A stretch of DNA of 64,000 nt. It comes from Bowmanella pacifica. GTDB lineage: Bacteria > Pseudomonadota > Gammaproteobacteria > Enterobacterales > Alteromonadaceae. How positions within the stretch are numbered: the stretch's first letter is position 1; every line of letters begins with the position of its first letter. Made by a program: the position numbers and the translations under genes. This document shows, in pieces, positions 1 to 7,222 of the stretch. The notes beneath the pieces were generated by a model that saw only the letters and a program-made list of their open reading frames with translations, did not search any database and was not told the origin of the DNA. Location: the NCBI RefSeq assembly GCF_014645355.1, contig NZ_BMLS01000004.1, forward strand, positions 272,338 through 336,337, read 5' to 3'.

Positions 1-143
1 AATTCCAGCGACTCCCAGTGTAATTGGATAGCACGGCGCTTTTGCAACAACCTCGGCCAGATTGTCTGGACATGGGGGCTTCTCGCCCACCAGGGGGGCC
101 TGAACGCGCTTTCTACAATATGACCAAACTCTGTGCCACTCAC
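1..143 (-). CDS. yheT: YheT-family alpha/beta hydrolase, N-terminal fragment cut by window edge
   Basis: Partial gene running off the left edge; about 47 residues are visible. The reading frame contains FRPPWWARSPHVQTIWPRL, which matches the N-terminal signature of YheT-like hydrolases (FxPxx...HLQTxxPRL in E. coli). YheT is a predicted cytoplasmic alpha/beta hydrolase of unknown substrate. No ATG is available between the upstream in-frame stop and the motif, so a GTG at 141-143 is taken as start; purine-rich sequence precedes it, but a TTG further upstream cannot be excluded. It lies in the same orientation and order as yheS-yheT in E. coli, which supports the call. The catalytic region lies outside the window. 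Confidence 0.72.
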   Translation of the reverse strand, partial: MSGTEFGHIVESAFRPPWWARSPHVQTIWPRLLQKRRAIQLHWESLE

Positions 144-209
144 TTCTCTGCTGCTCCATCTGTCAATCAACGGGATTTGACACCAGAGCAGCGACGAAGA
201 CAAGGCTGA

Positions 210-338
210 TCAGTGAGGTTCGCCGTCTATGCTGTTACGAATAAACAGGTAGACATAGTAAAAACAGATGGCCAGGACCACCCCCAAACCGAGCAGAGAA
301 CCCCAGGCAACCGGGTCATTCAGAATAAGTTCCCACAT
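210..338 (-). CDS. DUF3149-like single-span membrane microprotein (42 aa)
   Basis: A 42-residue ORF (starts MWELILNDPVAWGSL, ends NSIDGEPH) with a strong ribosome binding site: GGAGG sits 6 nt before the ATG. Residues 10-33 form one hydrophobic helix (GSLLGLGVVLAICFYYVYLF) followed by a short polar tail. Length, the N-terminal W-x-L-L-x-x-D-P-V pattern and the single span fit the DUF3149 family of tiny bacterial membrane proteins of unknown function. It lies between the TIGR02444 gene and yheT in the same orientation, so it is probably co-transcribed with them. Family assignment is from memory of the pattern; the coding call itself is firm because of the ribosome binding site and composition. 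Confidence 0.72.
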   Translation of the reverse strand: MWELILNDPVAWGSLLGLGVVLAICFYYVYLFIRNSIDGEPH

Positions 339-367
339 GATAGCCTCCTATGGCATTAATTCGGCTA

Positions 368-856
368 TCACTTTACGCGTTGCTGCGGCAACTCACTTTG
401 ACCCCGGTCAACTTTTGCGTCGGTTTGTAATTGCGCAATCAGCGCGGTTAACTCACTTGGCATCTGCGGCTGCACAACGGACGCGTACAAAACGAGATTA
501 TCTTCACCCAAGTCTGCGACAGGCAGTCGATTCAAACATTGTATAAGGTCAGCTTGCTGGCGCTTTTCTAACTGTAGTTCGGCATCGAGTAAGTGTTGAT
601 ACGCCAAGCCATCCAACCCTTTAACCTGGCGTCTTACAGCGCGCAAGGGAGTAATAACCTGTTCGGTGCTGGCTAGACTGTTTATCAGCGCTGGTAAGCT
701 GGCTTGTGATATTCCCATTCCATGCTGTTGTAGATACAGACACAACAGCACCAGATTCACGTTCATGGCGTAACTATCCTGCAATTGCAAACATAGCGCT
801 CCCCGCTTCTGGTAGAGCGCCAGGCTGAATTGCCAGAAGTCTTCAGTCTGCCACAC
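368..856 (-). CDS. TIGR02444 family protein (DUF2390)
   Basis: A 162-residue protein of unknown function. The N-terminal FWQFSLALYQKRGALCLQLQ and the following NVNLVLLCLYL are the characteristic segments of the TIGR02444 family, a helical cytoplasmic protein found next to yheS in marine gammaproteobacteria. The start chosen is the GTG at 854-856, which overlaps the end of yheS by 14 nt and places the FWQFS motif a few residues from the N terminus as in the family. An upstream ATG would add 24 residues of unconserved sequence inside yheS, so it is less likely. Translation is probably coupled to yheS. The C-terminal third is rich in Q and charged residues. Confidence 0.8.
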   Translation of the reverse strand: MWQTEDFWQFSLALYQKRGALCLQLQDSYAMNVNLVLLCLYLQQHGMGISQASLPALINSLASTEQVITPLRAVRRQVKGLDGLAYQHLLDAELQLEKRQQADLIQCLNRLPVADLGEDNLVLYASVVQPQMPSELTALIAQLQTDAKVDRGQSELPQQRVK

Positions 857-2753
857 TAGCGTCAAACTCCTGTTGCAGGTTTTCCAATTGTTCCTGATTG
901 TCCAGCCAGCTGAGTTCCAGCTCTTCAAGCTCCTGCTTAACGTCCACCTGCTGCTCTAACAACGTTTTAAGCTTCGCCTTGTGTTGTTCCTCATACAAAG
1001 AGGTATCCAGCATCTGACTCTCAATATCCGTCAGGCTGGCATTCAGTTTATCCATGCGTTTTTCCTGCGCATCAATGGCTTTGCGCAGCGGTTGGGTGCG
1101 CTGGCGGAACTCGGCTTCCAGGCGCTTCACCGCCTTACGGTCAACCTTAGGCTCCTGAGGCTTGGCTTGTTCTGTCTTGGCAGGGTCGGTATTACTTAAC
1201 CAATTTTTGTAATCGTCCAAATCACCGGTAAAGGGCTGCACCTGCCCACTGTCCACCAGATAAAACTCATCACACACCGAGGTCAGCAGAAAACGGTCGT
1301 GCGATACTAAGACCATCGCGCCTTCAAAACCTTGAATGGCCATATTCAGGGCATGGCGCATATCCAGATCCAGGTGGTTGGTGGGTTCGTCCAGCAACAA
1401 CAGGTTGGGCTTCTGATAGACCAAAAGTGCCAGCACCAGACGCGCTTTCTCCCCGCCAGACATAGGCGCCACCGGGCTCAGGGCTTCGTCGCCGCGAAAA
1501 CCAAAGCCGCCTAAGAAATCACGCAATGACTGTTCGGTTGCCAGCTTATCGAGGCGCTGCACATGAGTCAGTGCTGATGCCTCGGGATCCAGATACTCCA
1601 ACTGGTGCTGAGCAAAATAACCAATTTGCAGACCCGCCGAAGTAACATACTGCCCCTGAAGCGGCTTATTCTCTGCGGCCAACAGTTTGATCAGCGTCGA
1701 CTTTCCGGCGCCATTACGTCCCAACAGGCCAATCCGGCTGCCAGGCACCAGGTTTAACTGCAGTTTCTGTAGGATAACCTTATCCCCATAGCCAACTTGT
1801 ACCTGTTCCATACTAACCAAAGGGTTAGGTAACTTGGGTGGCGGCATAAATTCGAAGGAAAAACCGCTTTGGTAATGTGCCGGTGCCAGTTGCTCCATTT
1901 TTTCCAGTTGCTTAACCCGGCTTTGTGCTTGTTTGGCTTTGCTGGCCTTGGCTTTAAAACGATCAATAAAAGACTGTAAGTGCGCCCGTTGTGCTTGTTG
2001 CTTCTGGAACTGCAAGTCTTGCTGGCGCAACTTTTCGGCCCTAAGCCCTTCAAAAGCGCTGTAGTTACCTTTGTAGGCATTCAGGTTCTGCTGCTCTACA
2101 TGGATGATTTCTTCCACTACCGCGTCCAAAAACGCCTTATCGTGGGATATCAGGATAAGGGTACCGGGATAACGCTGTAAAAAGCGCTCTAGCCAGATGA
2201 CCGCGTCCAAATCCAGGTGGTTGGTGGGTTCATCTAGCAGCAGTAAGTCAGAATGACATAGCAGCGCCTGTGCCAGGTTAAGACGCATACGCCAGCCCCC
2301 GGAAAAGGTTCTGACCGGCAAACCGATTTGCTGCTGAGAAAAGCCTAAACCGGCGAGAATAATCGCCGCCTTGGACTCCACCTGATAGCCGCCCGCTTGC
2401 TCTAGTTGCAAATGCAGGGCGGCAATTCGCTCGCCATTATGGGCCGATTCAGCCTCGGCAAGTTGTGCCTGGATAGTCCGAAGCCGATGATCACCGTCAA
2501 TCACATAGTCCAGGGCACTGCGGTCTGTAGCCGGTGTTTCCTGAGCAACCGAGGCAATTTGCCATTGCCGGGGAAGATCACACTCTCCCTGATCTGGCTG
2601 TAACTGGCCTTTAAACAGGGCAAACAAACTCGACTTGCCACAGCCGTTGGCCCCCACCAATCCAACCTTGTGGCCCGGATAAATAGTGGCATTGGCGTCC
2701 TGCAGCAGTTCTTTGCTGCCACGCATCAGGCTAAGGTTGGTAATTTGAATCAT
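843..2753 (-). CDS. yheS: ABC-F family ATPase YheS/Uup-type
   Basis: A 636-residue soluble protein with two ABC ATPase domains in tandem and no membrane segments, the hallmark of ABC-F proteins that act on ribosomes rather than as transporters. Domain 1 has Walker A GANGCGKSS at about 34-42, signature FSGGW at about 150 and Walker B LLLLDEPTNHLD at about 170-181. Domain 2 repeats these (GRNGAGKST, MSGGEKARL, LLLLDEPTNHLD). A charged inter-domain linker (FQKQQAQRAHLQSF...) and a C-terminal coiled coil follow. Length matches E. coli YheS (637 aa). It is the first gene of the yheS-TIGR02444-DUF3149-yheT run and is transcribed divergently from yheV. Confidence 0.93.
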   Translation of the reverse strand: MIQITNLSLMRGSKELLQDANATIYPGHKVGLVGANGCGKSSLFALFKGQLQPDQGECDLPRQWQIASVAQETPATDRSALDYVIDGDHRLRTIQAQLAEAESAHNGERIAALHLQLEQAGGYQVESKAAIILAGLGFSQQQIGLPVRTFSGGWRMRLNLAQALLCHSDLLLLDEPTNHLDLDAVIWLERFLQRYPGTLILISHDKAFLDAVVEEIIHVEQQNLNAYKGNYSAFEGLRAEKLRQQDLQFQKQQAQRAHLQSFIDRFKAKASKAKQAQSRVKQLEKMEQLAPAHYQSGFSFEFMPPPKLPNPLVSMEQVQVGYGDKVILQKLQLNLVPGSRIGLLGRNGAGKSTLIKLLAAENKPLQGQYVTSAGLQIGYFAQHQLEYLDPEASALTHVQRLDKLATEQSLRDFLGGFGFRGDEALSPVAPMSGGEKARLVLALLVYQKPNLLLLDEPTNHLDLDMRHALNMAIQGFEGAMVLVSHDRFLLTSVCDEFYLVDSGQVQPFTGDLDDYKNWLSNTDPAKTEQAKPQEPKVDRKAVKRLEAEFRQRTQPLRKAIDAQEKRMDKLNASLTDIESQMLDTSLYEEQHKAKLKTLLEQQVDVKQELEELELSWLDNQEQLENLQQEFDASVAD

Positions 2754-2845
2754 GGGCTCGGCTACAACTGTGAAATAAACCGCGATATTATACCCGCCCC
2801 AATCAGGGAAATGGTATCCATCTCCAACAGTCCAGGGCCAATCCG

Positions 2846-3049
2846 ATGTCAGAAAAAACCCGCAAACGCTTTATCGCCGGCGCCACTTGCCCCAAATGCA
2901 AGGCGACAGATACCTTAATGTTGTATATGCAGAACAATCTGGAGCATGTGGAATGCGTGCAATGTGGGCATAAACAAAGCCAACCCGACGATAAGGTGAA
3001 TGCCGTGACCCGCAGTAACGAGTCGGTTATCGGGGTATTTAAGCCCTGA
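2846..3049 (+). CDS. yheV: YheV family putative zinc-ribbon protein
   Basis: A 67-residue protein with the conserved N-terminal RKRFIAGATCPKCKATDT, a second Cys pair (CVQC) and the C-terminal ESVIGVFKP. These match YheV/TIGR02443 proteins. The two CxxC knuckles (CPKC and CVQC) should bind one zinc ion. The function is unknown; in E. coli yheV also lies near slyX and the kef locus, as here with slyX about 1 kb away. Stands alone on the plus strand between divergent yheS and the convergent channel gene, whose stop is only about 16 nt downstream. Confidence 0.88.
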   Translation: MSEKTRKRFIAGATCPKCKATDTLMLYMQNNLEHVECVQCGHKQSQPDDKVNAVTRSNESVIGVFKP

Positions 3050-3064
3050 CGGGCCTGCAATCTG

Positions 3065-3982
3065 TTACTTTTTAGCTTTGTTATCGGCCCGCTGAGAATG
3101 GCGGATATGGCCATAGTTGAGCATCGCCACAAACACGCTGCCGCCAACCAGATTTCCCGCCAGGGCGGTGAGGATCACCGGCGGCAATTGCCAGAAAGTT
3201 ATGCTATCGGATGAAAAATAGCCGACAAATAACTCAATAGAGCCCGCGATGGAGTGATGAAAACCGCCGAGGCCGATCAGAAAAGTCACAATGTAGATAC
3301 TGACAATCTGGCTCAGAGTGGAATAGGTAGACAAAACAATCCAGGCCCCCAGGGCCATCAGCCAACCCGCCAGAATGGCGCTGACAAAAAGGGTTTGCAC
3401 CGGATAAGCCAGTAAATGACGAGCCAGTACCAGGTAGCCTTCACTGGCATGAATTACCGGTTCGGCCGCCATCAGTAACGCACTGGATAACAAGCCCCCC
3501 AGTAAATTTCCCAGAATAACAATGCCCCATAACCGAAACAGGCCATTAAGTTTGGCCTTGCCATCCAATACCGGATATACCGCCGTGGCGGTGTGTTCAG
3601 TAAAAAGCTGGGTACGACTGAGGATACAAAGTACAAACCCCAGCGGATAGCTGGCGGCCAGAATCACCCGGCTGAAAGGATGTTCGCCGCCTGTCATTAA
3701 CGTTGCCATCACGGCAACAGCAAGCACGGTAAAACACAAGATCATACCGGCTGCAACGGCCGACAACAGCAGAGACAAGGTCGGCCTGGATATTTGTTCC
3801 AGGCCCTCGCCTATGGCCTTTTCCAGAATATCATCGGGATGGCGGAAGGTTTCGTCGGTACGTTTAACAATAACAGACACAAACTCGCTGTTTTCCTGAC
3901 GCCGTTCTTTACTGCGCCCGGTGTCCTGCTCCCGTCCTAGCGGTTCACCACGACTAGATACCAGCTGTTTGTTTTCCTGCAT
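3065..3982 (-). CDS. Formate/nitrite transporter (FNT) family channel
   Basis: A 305-residue inner-membrane protein with a charged N-terminal cytosolic segment of about 75 residues followed by six predicted spans. The sequence FHHSIAGSIELFVG in the fifth segment and the GNLLGG/GNLVGGSVFVAML repeats are typical of the FNT fold (FocA/NirC, YfdC subgroup), which forms pentameric anion channels. The long polar extension resembles YfdC-type members rather than FocA, so the substrate is not clear. The ATG at 3980-3982 is preferred because CAGGAG lies 6 nt upstream; a longer reading frame would run into slyX. Probably co-transcribed with slyX, 25 nt upstream. Confidence 0.85.
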   Translation of the reverse strand: MQENKQLVSSRGEPLGREQDTGRSKERRQENSEFVSVIVKRTDETFRHPDDILEKAIGEGLEQISRPTLSLLLSAVAAGMILCFTVLAVAVMATLMTGGEHPFSRVILAASYPLGFVLCILSRTQLFTEHTATAVYPVLDGKAKLNGLFRLWGIVILGNLLGGLLSSALLMAAEPVIHASEGYLVLARHLLAYPVQTLFVSAILAGWLMALGAWIVLSTYSTLSQIVSIYIVTFLIGLGGFHHSIAGSIELFVGYFSSDSITFWQLPPVILTALAGNLVGGSVFVAMLNYGHIRHSQRADNKAKK

Positions 3983-4007
3983 TGTGCACTCCTGCGGTTC
4001 CCTTCGC

Positions 4008-4223
4008 TTAGTAGTGAGGGGGGGGCATTTCTTCCGACTCATTGGCAATGTTTGACACTTGCTGCTGCCTGAGTCTGTCTATTACATGCTTCATTTGGAA
4101 CTGCAAGGCATCCAATTGCTTTTGTTGGTCCGCCAGGGCCTGACTGAGCTTCTCTATAGTGTCTTCCTGGAACGCCACCTTGGTTTGCAGTAACTCTATA
4201 TCCTGCAGTAAATCATCTTGCAT
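4008..4223 (-). CDS. slyX: SlyX family protein
   Basis: A 71-residue acidic coiled-coil protein. The heptad-rich LLQTKVAFQEDTIEKLSQAL and the C-terminal EEMPPPHY are diagnostic for SlyX, a small protein of unknown function common in gammaproteobacteria. It sits between the WD40 lipoprotein gene and the FNT channel on the minus strand, with short gaps (20 and 25 nt), consistent with one transcript. The neighbourhood (slyX close to fkpA and yheV) is like that of enterobacteria. Confidence 0.93.
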   Translation of the reverse strand: MQDDLLQDIELLQTKVAFQEDTIEKLSQALADQQKQLDALQFQMKHVIDRLRQQQVSNIANESEEMPPPHY

Positions 4224-4243
4224 CTGGGTATTCCTCAGCTAAA

Positions 4244-5212
4244 TCAATAAGACCAGACTTCCGTCAGACCACTGCTACTGTGTGACATGACCTGACGCCC
4301 CGGCATAAAGGCCACATCATACACTACTGCGCTTTGTGGTTGACTGCCCCGCCTGGGCGTTACCATCCAACTGCTTACTTCGTCGCCACTTTTCACATCC
4401 CACAAACTCAAGCCCCTGGATGGCGAACCTGTTAGCAAGTACTTACCATCTTCAGAGAATTTAGCCGCTGAGAAGATTTTCTGACGCTGCAAATAATGTA
4501 ACTTGCTGACCTGTTGCCCCGTGCGCAGATCCCAAATCCGCGCATTGTTCTTACTGTCGGCGGTAAAAGCATATCGGCCCTGAACATCCAGAGCCACCTT
4601 AGTTACCCGGCTGGGGTGAGAAAAGCTGTATACCACCTGGCCACTGCGGGTATCCCACAGATATGCCATAAAATCATTGCCACCAGTTAATGCATAGAAG
4701 CCATTAGGCGACAAATCAACGCTGTTGATTTTCTCCTGATGGCCCAGAAATTCCAAACGACGTCCGCTTTGGGGCTCAAAAAACATCACCTTGCCGTTGC
4801 CCCGTCCCACCAGAATCCCCCTGCCTTGATCAGCAACAGCAATATCGCGAATGGAAGACTCATCAATGCGCCAGAATCCTTCAGGCTCGCCGGTGCTTAG
4901 GCTCCACAAGGCAAACGCCTCACGGTCCGAGGTCACAACATAACTATTATCAAAAGCGATTCTGGTACTGGCCACCAGATTGTTGCCTTCTCCTTGATGA
5001 CGCCACTGATAGCGTTGTTTCTGAGTCTGCATGTCCCACACGGCAATACCGTTTTCCACCGAGGAAACCACAACCAGGCCACTGTCCACCGAAATAGCCG
5101 CCGCCAGCGCGCCGCCAGGAGCATGCTCATAAGCAGCATCCGGCGTGCTACCGGGTATGCTGCACGCCGTTATCGCTGTTATCAGTAGTAACAAAAACAC
5201 TTTTTGAAGCAT
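4244..5212 (-). CDS. WD40-repeat lipoprotein
   Basis: A 322-residue predicted lipoprotein. The signal peptide ends in the lipobox ITAC (Cys about residue 17), so the mature protein should be anchored in a membrane facing the periplasm. The body carries six recognisable WD-type blades ending in motifs such as AVWDMQ, ALWSLS, YLWDTRSGQ, RIWDLRTGQ, SLWDVKSGD and EVWSY, enough for a beta-propeller; such proteins usually serve as scaffolds. The ATG at 5210-5212 is chosen because AAGGA lies just upstream and a signal peptide follows at once; the longer frame adds 34 residues with no signal. First gene of the run leading into slyX and the FNT channel. Confidence 0.82.
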   Translation of the reverse strand: MLQKVFLLLLITAITACSIPGSTPDAAYEHAPGGALAAAISVDSGLVVVSSVENGIAVWDMQTQKQRYQWRHQGEGNNLVASTRIAFDNSYVVTSDREAFALWSLSTGEPEGFWRIDESSIRDIAVADQGRGILVGRGNGKVMFFEPQSGRRLEFLGHQEKINSVDLSPNGFYALTGGNDFMAYLWDTRSGQVVYSFSHPSRVTKVALDVQGRYAFTADSKNNARIWDLRTGQQVSKLHYLQRQKIFSAAKFSEDGKYLLTGSPSRGLSLWDVKSGDEVSSWMVTPRRGSQPQSAVVYDVAFMPGRQVMSHSSSGLTEVWSY

Positions 5213-5338
5213 GACATCCTTAGGTTTCGCTTTTACCACTAAGGGTTTAGTATAAGCCCATTGTCCCGTTGACTGTCCATAGCAGCAGGGAAAGCGCAAA
5301 GATTCTGAGCACAAATATCACTTCTTTTCGCCTGACAG

Positions 5339-5366
5339 GAAACTTTCCTGTTCCTTGCATCTCAAA
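5339..5366 (+). promoter_or_regulatory. Candidate sigma-E-type promoter for fkpA
   Basis: GAAACTT at 5339-5345, a 16-nt spacer, then TCAAA at 5362-5366 resembles the envelope-stress sigma-E consensus (GGAACTT, 16 nt, TCnAA). In E. coli fkpA is a known sigma-E target, which gives biological support. The predicted transcript would have a leader of about 100 nt. The -35 element has one extra A relative to consensus, so this is a candidate only. Confidence 0.4.
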
Positions 5367-5409
5367 GTTCGGACATTCGCCGTGGTGCTACAAGTATAAG
5401 CACCTGGGG

Positions 5410-5425
5410 TTGCTGATATCAGCAA
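5410..5425. promoter_or_regulatory. Perfect 16-bp palindrome upstream of fkpA
   Basis: TTGCTGATATCAGCAA is a perfect 8+8 palindrome 46 bp before the fkpA start codon. It has the size of a binding site for a dimeric regulator, or could form part of the mRNA leader. It does not match an operator that I recognise. Confidence 0.4.
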
Positions 5426-5471
5426 GCCAACCAGAGCGATATTAGATAACACATACTCACTGGAGAAGTTG

Positions 5472-6215
5472 ATGAAAAAAACCGCTATCGCCGCCCTCGT
5501 ATTGTCGGCCCTTACCCTGACAGCCTGTCAGCAGGAACAAGCCAAGCCTACCGCGCAAGAAGTCAAGCTGGAGAGTCAGGAACAACAACAAGCTTACGGC
5601 CTGGGGGTCTCTGTTGGTCAATTCATCGGCCAGAAACTGGATATGCAGGAAGATGTCAGCATCATGCTGGATCGCGAGTTGGTGATTCAAGGCTTTAAAG
5701 ACGCCCTGGGCGGTGAATCTAAACTTGAGCAACAGGAAATCCAAACGGTGCTGACCGCTTTGGATGCACTGGTCAATGAAAAGCAACAAGCCAGACAAGA
5801 TGAAATGGCCGCCAGCAATATCGAAGCGGGTAAAGCCTTCCTGGCCGAAAATGCCAAACGCGAAGGTGTAACCGTGACCGAGTCTGGTTTGCAGTATGAA
5901 GTGCTGACCCAAGGTGAAGGCGCATCACCCAAAGCAGAAGATACTGTTCGTGTTCACTATCAGGGCACCCTGTTAGACGGCACCGAGTTTGATTCTTCCT
6001 ACAAGCGTGGTGAACCTGCGGTATTCCCGCTGAACCGTGTTATTTCCGGCTGGACCGAAGGTGTACAGTTGATGAAAGTGGGCTCTAAATTCAAATTCTT
6101 TATCCCCTCTGAACTGGCTTACGGTACACGTTCAACTGGTGCGATCACCCCTAACTCTACCTTGGTATTTGAAGTAGAGCTGCTGGGTATCGAAGGTGAA
6201 GGCGACGCCGAATAA
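5472..6215 (+). CDS. fkpA: FKBP-type peptidyl-prolyl isomerase FkpA
   Basis: A 247-residue exported chaperone and prolyl isomerase. A signal peptide ending LTLTACQQ has a lipobox-like TAC, so the protein may be lipid-anchored. Residues about 30-125 form the helical FkpA dimerisation domain (SYGLG-type motif seen as QAYGLGVSVGQFIG). The C-terminal FKBP domain carries VHYQGTLLDGTEFDSSYKRG, VISGWTEGVQLMKVG and FIPSELAYG, which contain the active-site aromatic residues. The ATG at 5472 follows GGAGAAG; a TTG just before it is an alternative. It is monocistronic, with a strong terminator right after the stop. Expected role: folding of envelope proteins in the periplasm. Confidence 0.92.
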   Translation: MKKTAIAALVLSALTLTACQQEQAKPTAQEVKLESQEQQQAYGLGVSVGQFIGQKLDMQEDVSIMLDRELVIQGFKDALGGESKLEQQEIQTVLTALDALVNEKQQARQDEMAASNIEAGKAFLAENAKREGVTVTESGLQYEVLTQGEGASPKAEDTVRVHYQGTLLDGTEFDSSYKRGEPAVFPLNRVISGWTEGVQLMKVGSKFKFFIPSELAYGTRSTGAITPNSTLVFEVELLGIEGEGDAE

Positions 6216-6222
6216 AGAAAAA

Positions 6223-6250
6223 GCCGGGTACTTTCGTACCCGGCATTTCT
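6223..6250 (+). terminator. Rho-independent terminator of fkpA
   Basis: A 9-bp stem GCCGGGTAC / GTACCCGGC with a TTTC loop (6223-6244), followed by ATTTCTTG. It lies 8 nt after the fkpA stop. Confidence 0.85.
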
Positions 6251-6641
6251 TGTCTTCACCAGCTATTTCCCTGCTGAACCTTGGGTCCCTCGTCGCAATA
6301 CCCGTTATACGGGTGACATGGGCCGGCTTTCGCCGGTTACGTTCTTTCCAGTTTGTTTGCTACCCAGCTCAGTTTCAATGACAAGATGGTTAGGCATTTC
6401 ACCTGGTAGCATAGGCTTCATGCGTGGCAGGTAACTCAAGCAGTATGGGATGCTTTACTCGCAATTCCCCTGCCGTTACCTAACTTTTAGTGTAGAAGAT
6501 TTAGGGTAAATTGCGCCGACCTTTTGAAACGTTTTTGTCATAACAACAGCCTGATGTGCCTCGCCATGTTATAGCGCACCTTTCTGCACTGAGCAGAGAG
6601 AAATAACGGGGCACCATCAAGCTATGCAGACTACACAACCT
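6251..6641. other. Non-coding region before greB with small hairpins
   Basis: About 390 bp without a convincing gene. Two adjacent short hairpins are visible: ACCCGT-TAT-ACGGGT at 6300-6314 and CCGGC-TTTC-GCCGG at 6323-6336. Further on, AGGTAAC near 6430 can pair with GTTACCT near 6475. No convincing sigma-70 promoter could be fixed. It may hold a structured greB leader or decayed sequence. Confidence 0.4.
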
Positions 6642-7121
6642 ATGAAAACAGACCTTATAACCCGGGAAGGATTTAACAGCCTCAAGCAGGAACTTGATCA
6701 TCTGTGGCGTGAAAAGCGTCCTGAGGTAACCAAGAAGGTAGCCTGGGCTGCCAGCCTTGGCGATCGCAGCGAAAACGCAGATTATCAATATAATAAGAAG
6801 CTATTGCGCGAGATAGACCGGCGTGTCAGGTATCTGCGAAAGCGTTTGGAAATCATTAAAGTGGTGGACTATTCACCACAGCAAAAGGGCAAAGTATTTT
6901 TTGGGGCCTGGGTGGAGGTGGAGAATGAACAAGGCGAATTACGCAAATTTCGTATTGTCGGGCCAGATGAAATCTATGCCCGAAAAGACTACATTTCCAT
7001 TGATTCCCCCATGGCTCGCGCTCTGCTCAAAAAGGAAGTGGATGACGAAGTGTGGGTACAAACTCCAACGGGCCGAAAACAGTGGTTTGTTATTGAAATT
7101 CACTATCCTGGCCAGGACTGA
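6642..7121 (+). CDS. greB: Transcription elongation factor GreB
   Basis: A 159-residue protein that stimulates RNA cleavage by backtracked RNA polymerase. It is collinear with E. coli GreB: TREGFNSLKQELDHLW, the coiled-coil tip ASLGDRSENADYQYNKK with the acidic D and E residues needed for cleavage, then DYSPQQKGKVFFGAWVEVE and the FKBP-like C domain ending SIDSPMARALLKKEVDDE. The ATG at 6642 matches the E. coli N terminus (MKT-L-TREG); an in-frame ATG at 6624 would add six residues. Neither start has a clear Shine-Dalgarno sequence. Followed after about 100 nt by tex, as in many gammaproteobacteria. Confidence 0.93.
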   Translation: MKTDLITREGFNSLKQELDHLWREKRPEVTKKVAWAASLGDRSENADYQYNKKLLREIDRRVRYLRKRLEIIKVVDYSPQQKGKVFFGAWVEVENEQGELRKFRIVGPDEIYARKDYISIDSPMARALLKKEVDDEVWVQTPTGRKQWFVIEIHYPGQD

Positions 7122-7222
7122 CGAGGTTTTTGTAAGCAATTACCGGTTCTGGGCTGGAATTTTGCCTGCATAGCCCTTATAAAGGCCCTGTTTAACATTA
7201 TCATCAGCCACCAAGGCACCTC

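Noticed and set aside
24..209. 61-residue plus-strand frame at the left edge
   Set aside because: The opposite strand encodes the recognisable YheT N terminus, so this is a shadow frame.
268..546. 92-residue plus-strand frame
   Set aside because: It overlaps the DUF3149-like gene and the TIGR02444 gene on the other strand and has no recognisable features.
2803..3147. 114-residue minus-strand frame over yheV
   Set aside because: Antisense to the clear zinc-ribbon gene yheV and without recognisable features.
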